Shown here: positions 48,601 to 58,479 of the stretch, piece by piece
How positions within the stretch are numbered: the stretch's first letter is position 1
Layout: each line of letters begins with the position of its first letter
From: Ophiodon elongatus
Taxonomy: Eukaryota > Chordata > Actinopteri > Perciformes > Hexagrammidae
Assembly (NCBI GenBank): GCA_016806645.1
Contig: JACSYO010001636.1
Span: 1,968,001 to 2,032,000 of the forward strand
DNA: 64,000 nucleotides
Direction: 5' to 3'
Notes under the pieces: generated by a model
Told to the model about the DNA's origin: nothing
The model's input: only the letters and a program-made list of their open reading frames with translations
Database searches by the model: none
Made by a program: the position numbers and the translations under genes

Positions 48601-49571
48601 ATCTTGAGAATGCAGTAGATATTTCAGGGTGAGGCCAAATTGCCAAAAGTAATCAAAGGCTGAAAAATAATGGTGGATGAAGTGGGGACTCGAGTCATGA
48701 CCACTCAAGTAAAATCAGAGTTTGGAGATCGAGACAAAAAAAAAAACACTTGTCCATTTGATTTCATGTTGACAATTCATTCTTGATCTTGGAAACAGCA
48801 GTTGACAAAACAACATCAACCGGAGGTTCAACTGACGTACATGCATTTGTTTGAGCTTTTAACACAGTTCACATAGTTTCATCAGATGTAGTTTAGCAGT
48901 GTAGTTTGCTCTGTCTTAAACAAACTGTAGCTGCAAGTTTTCCATGATTCTCTGCAGGAATAGGACTAGTACCTCTCCTCTGTGTTGGCATAAAAGTGCT
49001 TTAGTGGGCCATATTAACTACAGACTCCATGGTCAACTCAACTTCCCTTTTATGCTGGGTTTAAACACAGTATTTTTGTCAGATTAGATAATTATAATCA
49101 TTAATTCTTACCGTGATTTGGCCGAAAGACAAGCCAGACTACATGTTGGTCCTCGACAAGAATGGAAACAAACAGTGGCAGTGTGTATGATGTGTTCTGT
49201 TTCAGAAAAGCCTTAAAGAAAGAAAGAGTGACTGTGACCATTCCTCTGTTTCACAGTTCCACCTCACAGCACCAACATCATCAATCCTTTCTGTTGGCCC
49301 TGTTTACAGTTGTTTGTGGAAGAGCTCTCTGTGTTCCTATTGGTCAAAGTCACAGACGTAAGGGAACACTTTGTGGGGAGCAAAAATATTCTGTCTGGAT
49401 GCCGTGAGGGATCAGCTGTCGTTCCCCATGACACATTAAATGGGATAAAACGATTGTTTGGCGCAACCCAACGCCTGACATCTGCTGGGTGGGGCTGCAG
49501 TCAGGCTGATATTGTGTAGTCTGACGTAGATGTGAAGGCGTAGGGGTGCTTGGCATGATGGAAGGTTTTGG
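45626..49571. other. Four-kilobase stretch without recognised gene
   Basis: The least repetitive long interval in the window. Open frames are short and show no domain, and I see no transposon, tRNA or tandem repeat. It may be intergenic or intronic host sequence. Confidence 0.4.
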
Positions 49572-49670
49572 TGGCACCCAAGTAACTTACCTGGTAAAGT
49601 GGGTACCCCATTTACCAGGACTGAGTCCACAGCAGCCCGAGTTCAAATCTGACTTGTGGACAAAAAAGAG
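49572..49670 (+). mobile_element. tRNA-derived SINE head
   Basis: Contains an A-box-like 'ctggtaaagtggg' and, about 50 bases later, a B-box-like 'gagttcaaatctgac', the internal RNA polymerase III promoter arrangement. The surrounding 'ggcacccaagtaacttacc' and 'gactgagtccacagcagccc' match a fish SINE I remember. It is not a functional tRNA: anticodon and acceptor stems do not pair properly. Confidence 0.62.
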
Positions 49671-49935
49671 CTGATGAAGACTGTGACATTTTTTAAATCT
49701 CCATAAGAAGAGAGGGAGTGGGCCTTTTTCTATCTGTGCAGCATGTTAGGGCCAGAATTAAGTATGACAGGACAACCTATTGTAGCTAGGTAAGCTTGGG
49801 GATTCTTTAATCCTAGCAAGCTTGATAGCTTCCTGGAGCAACATTGTCATGGTGTAGTTACACCAAGCCAGGCAGGAAATAGTCCCATGGTCTTTGAAGT
49901 CCTCTGTTATAATACCTGTCTCAAAGAAACCGGAC

Positions 49936-50055
49936 ATATACATGTTGGGATCTGGCAGGAGTGGGTTTGGTTATTAGCAAGTATGCAAATTAAATTATTG
50001 ATATTCATAATTTTATCAATAATGGAAATTATTAACATATATTATCCAACCGAAC
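49936..50055 (+). repeat. Unclassified dispersed repeat, copy A
   Basis: Shares 'tgttgggatctggcaggag' followed by a 'ttattgatattcataatttt' stretch with the sequence at 54,645-54,745. The AT-rich part is self-complementary ('attattgatatt' and 'aataatggaaattatt'). Confidence 0.6.
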
Positions 50056-50108
50056 GGCAGTCTTCATACTCATAGGCTATCACCTGGAAGGCAAAATGTA
50101 AGAATATC

Positions 50109-50116
50109 CTTTAAGA
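50109..50116. repeat. hAT target-site duplication, left
   Basis: 'ctttaaga', identical to 51,039-51,046 on the other side of the hAT element. Confidence 0.9.
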
Positions 50117-50354
50117 CAGCAGTCTCAGACAGCATAAACCGGTCCGCACAGAAAGAATAAAAAAAAGTATTTTATTGATTATCAAGGTCTGAAAGATAAT
50201 TTATTTTGAAAAATGACCAGATACATCCATCTGTGCGTCTGTGACACATGTCAAGACGCTCGTCTCGGTCACGTGATACGTTACCCCAGAAATTAAGCCC
50301 ACAAACGCGTAAACATGAGTAAAAACAAAGGTCTCTAGAGAGCTTCTTTGTAAC

Positions 50355-50468
50355 GGGGAAAAGAACCAATGAGGAGACAGAAGAAGAAGAACAAGGGGAA
50401 AAGAACCAATGAGGAGACAGAAGAAGAACAAGGGGAAAAGAACCAATGAGGAGACAGAAGAAGAAGAG
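50355..50468. repeat. 36-40 bp tandem repeat, 3 units
   Basis: Units begin at about 50,355, 50,395 and 50,431, each 'ggggaaaagaaccaatgagg' then 'agacagaagaagaa'. They differ only by one or two GAA triplets and lie inside the hAT relic, left of the transposase remnant. Confidence 0.95.
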
Positions 50469-50607
50469 CCTACGACTTCCAAGAAGGAGAAAGCTGCATT
50501 TAAAAGACATACAGTTGATTTCCAACATCTTATCTTTGTGAAGCGGGGTTTTCTGTAGTGACAGCGAACAAAACAAAATTACGGAGTAGACTGGACATAA
50601 CGATGGT

Positions 50608-50774
50608 GCAAAACCTCCTATCTGCAAAATGATCCAGGAAAATCTGCATTTTGTATATTTTTTTATTTTAGTATTTTTTTAGTGTTTTGTATTATGTATT
50701 GGGTATCTTTAACAAATAGCATTCTGCAAGAAAACAATTTTCAAAAAATGCATTTTTCAGATAGGAGGTTTTGC
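50608..50774. mobile_element. Nested palindromic MITE inside the hAT relic
   Basis: Left end 'gcaaaacctcctatctgcaa' and right end, inverted, 'gcaaaacctcctatctgaaa' form terminal inverted repeats of at least 17 perfect and 24 near-perfect bases bounding 167 bp. The interior is also partly self-complementary and very AT-rich. It splits the hAT transposase remnant, so it arrived later. No target duplication is obvious. Confidence 0.75.
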
Positions 50775-51038
50775 TCTTCGGCCATTGATAAGGAACACAC
50801 TTCGGGTGTCATCGTCTCACATTACCCCTAGATGGGACCGGCTCGTTGCAGAGAAACAAGCTCAGGCTCCCACTAATTTAGCGTAATTGTGAGTTGTATT
50901 TTATTTGCAGTTTATATTTGATTTTATGCCAGACATTTTATTTCGTCATATTTATCCCCCACACCTTGAAGGCCGGTCCGTGAAAATATTGTCTTACATG
51001 AAACCGGTCCGTGTCGCAAAAAAGATTGAGGACTGCTG

Positions 51039-51046
51039 CTTTAAGA
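51039..51046. repeat. hAT target-site duplication, right
   Basis: 'ctttaaga', the right-hand copy of the 8-bp duplication created on hAT insertion. Confidence 0.9.
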
Positions 51047-51949
51047 CACCTTAAAGTCGATGATGGCGAACAAGTCGGCCAGCTAAACCAGTTCCAGTAA
51101 CCATGGTGATCCGTATGAATAAGGGTTGCCAAAACGGGGTGTAGAGTGGAAAATGGCTTGTTGCCAATCAGGTGTACAGCATTAATGTACTGTCTGTCCT
51201 GCCTGCTGGTTTCACCTCTATGTGCATTTGTCTTGTTCATTGTAGATGTATGTCATGTGCCTCAGTGTTATATATGTGCTTATTCTGTAGGTACACTTTT
51301 CTTTTGCTTATTTGCAAATTGGTTTTGTCTATACATTACGTCTGTTTATCGATGAATCTTAGTTTCCTAAAACCTTTAGAGGTTTGTTGGGCACATCCAT
51401 CGATTAGAACTTACAACATGCTAAAGAGATAAGATATTTCCTGTGGCTTGGAAAATCCTTGGGATCCTAGCAGGAGGAGCTGGAAGATGTTGTTGGGGAG
51501 AGGGATGTTTGAACTGCTGCTATCACAACCCGGCCCCGGATAAACAGTGAAGAAAGAATGGATGGATTCAGACTCATTCTACTATGGCCCTAGATAATGG
51601 GTTTTGGTAGATAAAAAAAGAAAATTATAATTATAAAATCGATATTTAGATTAAATTCAACAAACACATTTTCATAATCGCATTTTCTGGTTTCGGCCTA
51701 ACATGAAGGGAATTGCTCTTTACTAGCACCAAGCCATGTTGTAACCCTAAACCTCTCTGCATCAGGAAAACATTACTTTGTATTTAAATTTACTAAACTC
51801 ACTGGAAGATGATGGATTGGCGTGTAAAGCATCAGAATTTGACTCGAGACTGGAGTAAGCTTTTCACCACAAACCAACAGCAAATGTTCGCTTTTGTTAA
51901 AGAAAACGGACTCTTTCCTTCCAAGGCCCCATGAGGAATCCGACTGCTA
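51047..51949. other. No recognisable feature
   Basis: Short open frames without domains; no tandem or dispersed repeat identified. Confidence 0.4.
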
Positions 51950-52475
51950 AAATAAGTCGAAAAGTGGTTCGAAGTTTAAGTAAAAAAGTATTTACTTTGA
52001 TCAAAAACAATTACACATTGAACACAATAAAGCCTTTCTAACTCGAGTGCCGTACGTCCACGCGCTGCGCCGTACGTCCACGCGCCACCCCGTCCGTCCG
52101 CGCGCTGCCGTCCACACACACCAGAAGCCCCGTCATGTCGACGCATGTGTCTTTTATACTCCAAAGTCCTCCCAATCTCAGGACGTCAACAAGCCGCGAG
52201 GTTTCCGCTCTCGGGTGCAAAGGTCAGCATATGCGACCTCGCTCTGCTCCGCTCTGCTGCCTTCTGCTGGTCGAGTGCAAAGGACCTTCCACTATTTCGC
52301 AATATATGTATCAGTACTCTTTCATAACTAACTGCTTTTGCACAATTTGTACACAAGGTAATTATAATACAGTTTAGGCACAGGGTAGTTATAAAATAGT
52401 TTAGGCACATTGTGATCATAAAATAATGGCATAAAACAGTTTACTTTAGGAACCTTTTCTATTTAACCTTCACAC
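51950..52475 (-). promoter_or_regulatory. Candidate LTR or promoter, antisense
   Basis: Read on the minus strand it opens 'tgtgaaggttaaatag' and carries two 27-bp tandem units with 'tgtgcctaaact' (52,356-52,410). A strong TATA box follows ('gagtataaaagacac', 52,149-52,162 on plus), then a CpG-rich segment made of three 20-bp units around 'gccgtacgtccacgcgctgc' (52,047-52,112). U3 repeats, TATA and transcribed GC-rich leader suggest an LTR, but ends and target duplication could not be fixed. A stand-alone promoter is the alternative. Confidence 0.4.
52047..52112. repeat. CpG-rich 20-bp tandem repeat
   Basis: About three degenerate copies of 'gccgtacgtccacgcgctgc' in otherwise AT-rich DNA, directly downstream (minus strand) of the TATA box. 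Confidence 0.8.
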
Positions 52476-52980
52476 TTTAAAAAACATAATCTGTCCCACT
52501 AAACATAACGATACTGCAGTAACCATGTACAAATATTATAGGAATACATTTTTTTAAACCTTTGACATTGGACATTAAGAAAACATTGCTACTGGACTTA
52601 ATCAGGGCCCATTTTATATAACATTGAAATTAGATAATTATTAAATTGCAAAAAGAAATGATCACTATCCCATGATGCTGTAAAACAAATTATGTTGTTT
52701 TCCTTATTTTTAGATTATTCAAAAACAACTGTAGTAAGTAACTGAAATGATTTAACAGGAGAATTCTCATTTCATGAATGTATTTTTCCAGTGTAAATCA
52801 AAAAGGTTACCAGGAGTGTTTGAGTGAGTGTGAAGCAACTAAAATTCTAAAAGGAAATAAAGAAAATAAACCAAAGGTTTCTTCCTTCTTTTCCTCCTAC
52901 AAAGCAGGTCAGAGGTCTAGGCAGTGACGACCAAATTTAATTTAATATGATATATAAATATCAAATATATTATAATAAAA
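52476..52980. other. No recognisable feature
   Basis: AT-rich sequence leading into the large TA/CA tract; nothing supported. Confidence 0.4.
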
Positions 52981-52995
52981 TATATATATATATAC

Positions 52996-53028
<33 letters not shown>

Positions 53029-53057
53029 TATACACACACATATACATACATATATAC

Positions 53058-53108
<51 letters not shown>

Positions 53109-53219
53109 TATACATACATATATACACATACATACATATATACACATACATACATATATACACATACATACATATATACACACATATACATACACACATA
53201 TATATACACACATACATAT

Positions 53220-53272
<53 letters not shown>

Positions 53273-53368
53273 TATATATATATACACACTTACACATATA
53301 TATATATATACACATATACATATACACATATACATATACACATATACATATATATATATATATATATA
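52981..53368. repeat. Compound (TA)n/(TACA)n microsatellite, about 390 bp
   Basis: Alternating blocks of TA and 'atacacacatatacatac' units, including several copies of a 20-22 bp higher-order unit ('catatatacacatacata'). Long YIYIYI/CVYIYV open frames on both strands come only from this tract. Likely cruciform- or slippage-prone. Confidence 0.97.
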
Positions 53369-53559
53369 ATCTAATAGAAAATGTTTATATATTAAGATGC
53401 CCCTATGGACCTTGTTTGTTGGGGAAACACCCAATCAGTGTGGTGAGGAAACCTGCATGTTTTTCTGACAGACATGTTTTTTGTGGGACTTCCACAACAT
53501 GTACATAAATAGTGATTATTTATTCCATGGTGATAGCGAAAATGAACTACTTCCACGGA

Positions 53560-53760
53560 GATAAACCACGCCCCCTCTCAGGTAGTGCGTCTAGCGCGAG
53601 AAAGTGAATGACGTGAAATAACCACAAACAGTCCGGCGAGTAAACTCACGCGAAACTTTTTTGTGAATATTTGCAACGCTTTTGGTGCTCGTCATTGTCA
53701 CGTCGTTAAAATGGCACCTCGCGAGACTAGCCCTGCCGAGGAGGCTGATTGCCTAAATTG
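53560..53760 (+). promoter_or_regulatory. Candidate promoter and short first coding exon
   Basis: A locally CpG-rich block has a GC-box-like 'ccacgccccctc' (53,566-53,577), a cAMP-response-like 'atgacgtga' (53,609-53,617), and an ATG in good context ('taaaATGG', 53,711). A 16-codon open stretch (MAPRETSPAEEADCLN) ends at a consensus donor 'gtatgt' (53,760). No second exon was identified. It could be a host promoter, a transposon promoter, or chance. Confidence 0.3.
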
Positions 53761-56700
53761 TATGTCACTCATTTATATCTTTAATCAGTAATTGGCTAAA
53801 CTGCTTCTTAGACCCGCCTCTTTTGGGCCAAACCGATTTGGCCCCACTGCAGTTGAGACACGCAGACAGGCGTGGCTCAAGGTGGGGCCAGGCCCCATGG
53901 CCCTCTATTGGCCAGCCACCACTGGGTCTAGGGTTGGTCAGAACCAACAGTGTATTTCTTCAATACAGTATTGTGTTGGCAGTTACTTGCCAACACAGAG
54001 ATTTTAATCCTTGGTTGAAGGACAGTCTTTCTAACCAATTAGACCCCCTTCCTGAGAGACTGCTCTTAGATCTCATGTACTCTGCTCCCCTCTGTGGTTT
54101 CATTTAGTGGCTGCCATCCAACTCACTCCACTGAGTTGACATCTACCTAATGAAGAAGCTAATCATCCTTCAAAGCGTTTCCCCGCCCTGTAATATCTGA
54201 TCGAACTGACAACAGGGAGAAAAAACTCTTCCTCAAATGATTTGAATGGCAGATAGAAAATATCTGTATATTTCTAGAAATTCAAAGGTTTCCTGTAAAT
54301 AATTGATGCTGTAATAACCGTAATTAGAATATTACAGCTCTCAGGATGGTGATGAAATACCTGCTGTAAAAGCTATTTGTCTGTCTGTGGTTGACAGTGA
54401 CAGAGGAGATTGCAAATACTTTTTTTTCATAGGGTGACATTTACAGTTTCATGTATTTAGGTGACCTTTTTATGAAGTAATTATATAATAAATATAATTC
54501 CTGTGTGTTCACCCCTTCAACCTCATCCTACCAACACATTTACCATACAGGGGCCAACCAACAAAAGATTAAACAATCTTTAAATTAATTTTTTACATGA
54601 GTTACATTTAATTCACATATTTTGTAAAATGGAAATAGACTGAGTGTTGGGATCTGGCAGGAGCGTGTTGTTATTATTTAAGTAGAAAAAAAATTGATAT
54701 TATTAAAATTGTTAATATCAATAGGATCATCAACATAGAAAAATAATAACAGGGCACCCCTACTTTTAAAACAATGCTAACTAATTATGAATACACTAGT
54801 ATGTGAACTACTTTTACAAGGTCCAAATCAAAACATCCACTTTACACTACTTTGTTGTGAAAAAACACAACATACAATTGTGTCACTTATTGTCATTATA
54901 CTGCCAATGGTCTAATAAAGAGAAAATGCCTCTTTATTAAATGCTTATTTCATAATTTTACACAAAATATATAATTCCATCTTTGAATTGAAGTAAATGA
55001 GGGTCACATTTAACAACAGCAAAACTATCATCTGTATACAAAACGTGTGCAGTATTATTCAAGTTCTGTTAAGTCTTTGGCTCACTACTTCACAAACATG
55101 CATTTTTGCGAAAACCTTAAAATTGAAATCACTTCCACATACACCGTCTCCATCAGCTGGGCCAACAGCAGTGCCAGCTTTGTGATTCACACATGAAACA
55201 GATGTAGTTAAATAATTTGAACCACCAGCCGCAAAAGTTTGTAAGGCCAGTGTGACAGAGTTAAATGCATACCCACCATTGAGGTCACCAAGGTCCAGAC
55301 CTGTGAATTGTTTTACTATTGGACTGCTTGTAGTTTAATGTTGTTTATCTCCAGACAATTCAATAATTTTAGCCTCTTCTGTATTTTCAGATTGTTGTGT
55401 GGATTATTCATTGCAACATTTCACCTGATTCTCATCTATTACTGCTTAACAGAGAGCTATTTAAAACTATTGATAGCCAAGACAGGACCAAGCACCTGCT
55501 CTTTACACACCCAACCCCCCCACCCCCTCTCCCCTCCCCACTTACACACACATTTAGATGAGGGGGATGGAGTAGAGGTTCAAACAACGCTGATTTATGG
55601 GATTTATTCAGTGCATTCATGTAATTATTCATTCTTTGTGTTACCCTTTTAGAATGGTATTGGTTTGATGTGAATCAAATGAATCTGGTCAGTACTAGAG
55701 TGGTCTTGTCCCCCTAATTACCTGTAGCAGGGATGTTATAAAAGGGTGTTGGTGTCTCATAGTTTCTGTATGCAAGATAATATATGCCACTGCTTTGCAC
55801 TTTACGTCTGTCTCATGCCTATCTCTGGGAAAACCAATTTCGCACCTTAAATTCTGAGCACTTTTTGAAACGATGAGTTCTTCATTTAGGACATGGGTAT
55901 ACAAAAGCAGTTTCTCATTTCTAGTCAGCGACAGTTGATTTTGCTGGAATAAAATGTTAACTGGCTAGCAGATTGTATCAGCAGCAGCTAGCTTGCTAAA
56001 AATACTAAACTTGAGTTGTGTTCTTTTAAAATGAGGTGAGGGGAAACAGGTTTAGCTGGGCTTACTGGTGTTACTTTGAGTCCCAATGTTCAGTACCTTG
56101 AGCGAAACAGAAAGTAAGGGTGCAGAGGTTGGGGTGGTGGATGGATGTATAGCACATCCAACCTCCATGCAGGACACAGTTTGAGGGTTCATTTTCACAA
56201 CCTTTCCATAACCTTAAACATATCATAGTTGAATCATCCCACATAAACATTCAGTCTAGGGTTGCTGTTTATGTAGCGACTATGTGACGAGGCCCGGTAG
56301 GCTTTCCTTGTGCGATGATGTTCATCCACGAGACCTCAAACTGAACATCTTTTGCTACAGGCTTCAATTGCTGCCTCGTACTCCATATGCCCTCTAACTC
56401 CTTTCAGGTCATTTTGAGATAACACATTAACTATTAAACTAATTAATCAGGTTTATTTGTCACCAAAAATACCTTAAAGTGCATCGTAAGAGTTAAATGT
56501 ATAGATGTTTAAAGCTCAATTTCAAATGAGTCACAGGGGGAAGGGGCTTAATTTGTTTAACATACTCGATTCTTAGATGGAGGCAAAATGATACAGAGGA
56601 AGTAATAATAAGGCAGGATTATGGGAATATTTTTCACAGCTGGGTCCTGAGAGCTTGATATGGAAATGAGGAAAAGATTGTGAAATATAAAAGAGATGGA

Positions 56701-56969
56701 AAACAATGAAGGCCGCCGACCCAAGTCTGAGCAGGAGGGCTGTTGGATTATTCTGTCATGCATAACCGCTATGAGGGGCAAAGCCAACCATTCTAATTCC
56801 CTCTCTGCTAGAAGCCGTACTGAGAGACAAAGGCAAAGCATGAGAGTGGAACTGGAGGGAAGGCAAAAGTTTTTTCTTCTTCACCATTTATTTCCATAAG
56901 TTCAGCTTCATTATTACTTAAGTTCAAGTAAGGACCACAAACATATATATATGGTGTGATGTACGGGTC
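53761..56969. other. Mostly featureless; no gene recognised
   Basis: Contains repeat copy B (54,645-54,745) and, at 53,800-53,935, a GC-richer block with 'gggccaaaccgatttggccc' (a near-perfect 10-bp palindrome arm) of unknown origin. No coding exon, RNA or further transposon could be supported. Confidence 0.38.
54645..54745 (+). repeat. Unclassified dispersed repeat, copy B
   Basis: Begins 'tgttgggatctggcaggag' like copy A at 49,944, then a diverged AT-rich part with 'ttgttaatatcaatag'. The same orientation and similar length suggest one small repeat family. Confidence 0.55.
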
Positions 56970-57285
56970 CTTGTGTTTGGTCTCTTACCCACATTCAACT
57001 GGGTTGAACTCCATGCGATATCTCAACTATTGGATGGATGTCATGAAATTTGGTACGCTGACTTTTCATCAATTTGTCACCATTTGTAGGTTTGAGGGAA
57101 ATGTCCATGGGATGAATTGTAATAACTTTTGTGATCTCCTGACCTTTATTTTAGCGCCATCTAGTAAAAATATGGCAAAAACCTGCAAAACTAAAGGCAT
57201 TCTCATTAGCCAAAATTGTACTTTGTGTTTAGAGCCAACTAACAAAGTACTTTTTTTATATTTCAAGGGCTTAACATAAATGATA
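56970..57285 (+). mobile_element. Dispersed fish repeat
   Basis: 'ctccatgcgatatctcaact', 'attggatggatgtcatgaaa', 'tttggtacgctgacttt', 'gggatgaattgtaataactt', 'ttagcgccatctagt' and 'ttgtactttgtgtttagagc' match a very abundant percomorph repeat from memory. Its open frame (107 codons) is incidental. Confidence 0.62.
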
Positions 57286-57419
57286 AAAAAATCATCACTC
57301 AGTCAACTAACTAACTAACTTTTTCCAGAGCTATACAGGACTTTCCCAGAAGGCCGATGTTAATTTCCTGTGTGAAGTCAACGTCGTCTTATTTTACATG
57401 GAGCGCATAGACTGTATGA

Positions 57420-57421
<2 letters not shown>

Positions 57422-57459
<38 letters not shown>
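57422..57459. repeat. (TA)n microsatellite
   Basis: Alternating TA directly abutting the right-hand (3') end of the inverted MITE copy 4. Confidence 0.95.
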
Positions 57460-57461
<2 letters not shown>

Positions 57462-57462
<1 letters not shown>

Positions 57463-58220
57463 GGTGTAGTCACTGTGACGTCATCCATTGGTTTGTGGAC
57501 TGCCGTTTTGAAGCCTTGAGTTTGGCATTTAGGCCGTTGCCATCTTCATTTTTGAAGCCATCTTGGCTTCCATGGAACAAAAGGTGACACGAAAGGGTGA
57601 AGCTACCAAACACTGAATAATATTTTTTTAGGGAACCACAAAGGTTACAATTAACTGTCATGAAATGAAAACACACTGTGAAAGGGTTAAAGTTCAAAGA
57701 CGAAAACCCAGACAACTCCTGGAACCTACAAGACCGTTTTAAATGGACCTGTACTTGTATAGCGCTTTTCTAATCTTCCGACCACTCAAAGCACTTTAAC
57801 ACTACATGACATCATTCACCCATTCACACACTGATGGGAGGGGCTAAGGTGCCACCTGCCCATCAGGAGTAGCTACCATTCACACACCGTAGGCACAGCT
57901 ACGGGAGCAAGTTGGAGTTAAGTGTCTTACCCAAGGACACATCGACATGGACTAGCGGAGCCGGGGATGGAGCCTCCAATCCTCTGATTGAAGGACAACC
58001 CTGCTCACCACTAAGCCACAGTTGCCCACAACCTAACAATCTGTCAATCAGGTTGCCCCGCCCTAAAGCATACCCTGCTTTATAAATGGACCATAATTTA
58101 CTAAATGAACATCATGCTGTATTGTAGAAGACTTGAATCTAGCAAATTAGACCATACACTAATGTTTACATTGTTTACTTAAGTTATAGATCAAATTAGA
58201 TGAAGGATAATTTTCTCATT
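57462..58220 (-). mobile_element. Fish MITE family, copy 4, inverted and split by a SINE
   Basis: Minus-strand copy. From the right, 58,220 down to 58,030 matches copies 1-3 ('gcatgatgttcatttagtaa', 'gctttagggcggggc'). After the SINE, 57,730-57,462 carries the family's other half ('ttgaactttaaccctttcac', 'gtgtcaccttttgttcc', 'gacgtcacagtgactacacc'). Together with copy 3 it shows the complete element is roughly 450 bp. No coding capacity. Confidence 0.8.
57731..58028 (-). mobile_element. tRNA-derived SINE, nested in MITE copy 4
   Basis: Inverted full-length relative of the 13.4-kb SINE. On the minus strand: 'caactgtggcttagtggtga' (A-box), 'ttcaatcagaggattgg', 'ggctccatccccggctcc' (B-box region intact here), 'gatgtgtccttgggtaag', 'gatgggcaggtggcacc' and the tail 'gtgctttgagtggtcgg' to 'ggtccattta'. 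Its insertion into the MITE gives a relative age: MITE first, SINE later. Confidence 0.88.
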
Positions 58221-58479
58221 GACCACTTGAAACAAAGAGCGTTAAAGGCTCTTCCCCATTATTTTCACTTCTCAACCTGGTGTTGGTCGCCTGGTAGAGC
58301 GTTGTTCGAGGCATAGGGCCACTGACCAAACTGCTGTATTTGACGAGTTGGGAGTGAGAAAGTGTATGATAAGATATAGGTCTCATTTCATACATTTCAA
58401 AAGTAAAAGCCATCACATTCTGGCTCACAACTGTCACAGTTAAGCTTCTCTTCTCTCCTGCCACTTTAACGCTCGCTCA

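Larger units (their letters stand above)
50117..51038 (+). mobile_element. hAT transposon relic with perfect 8-bp target duplication
   Basis: It starts 'cagcagtctcagacagc' and ends with 'gattgaggactgctg', so both ends read 'cagcagtc' inward, with subterminal 'aaccggtccg' on both sides. The flanks are identical 8-mers 'ctttaaga'. Inside, the C-terminal dimerisation region of a hAT transposase survives on the plus strand in two pieces split by a nested element: 50,534-50,605 ('LCEAGFSVVTANKTKLRSRL') and 50,794-50,886 ('NTLRVSSSHITPRWDRLVAE' then 'KQAQAP'). The match is to ZBED-type hAT transposases. At 922 bp it is an internal-deletion derivative of a normally roughly 3-kb element, lacking the catalytic aspartates, so it is non-autonomous. 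Confidence 0.92.

Noticed and set aside
49572..49670. Functional tRNA gene
   Set aside because: A- and B-box-like sequences are present, but the cloverleaf stems do not pair properly and the flanks match a SINE.
50355..50468. Possible CRISPR-like array (three regularly spaced repeats)
   Set aside because: The repeats are contiguous with no unique spacers, there are no cas genes, and the genome is eukaryotic; it is a minisatellite.
52917..53508. Open frames of 93-166 codons on both strands made of Y/I/C/V/T/H
   Set aside because: They are translations of the TA/CA microsatellite, open in all frames because the repeat lacks stops; they do not indicate proteins.
56956..57279. 107-codon open frame
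   Set aside because: It coincides with a dispersed fish repeat, and its codons show no domain or conserved pattern.
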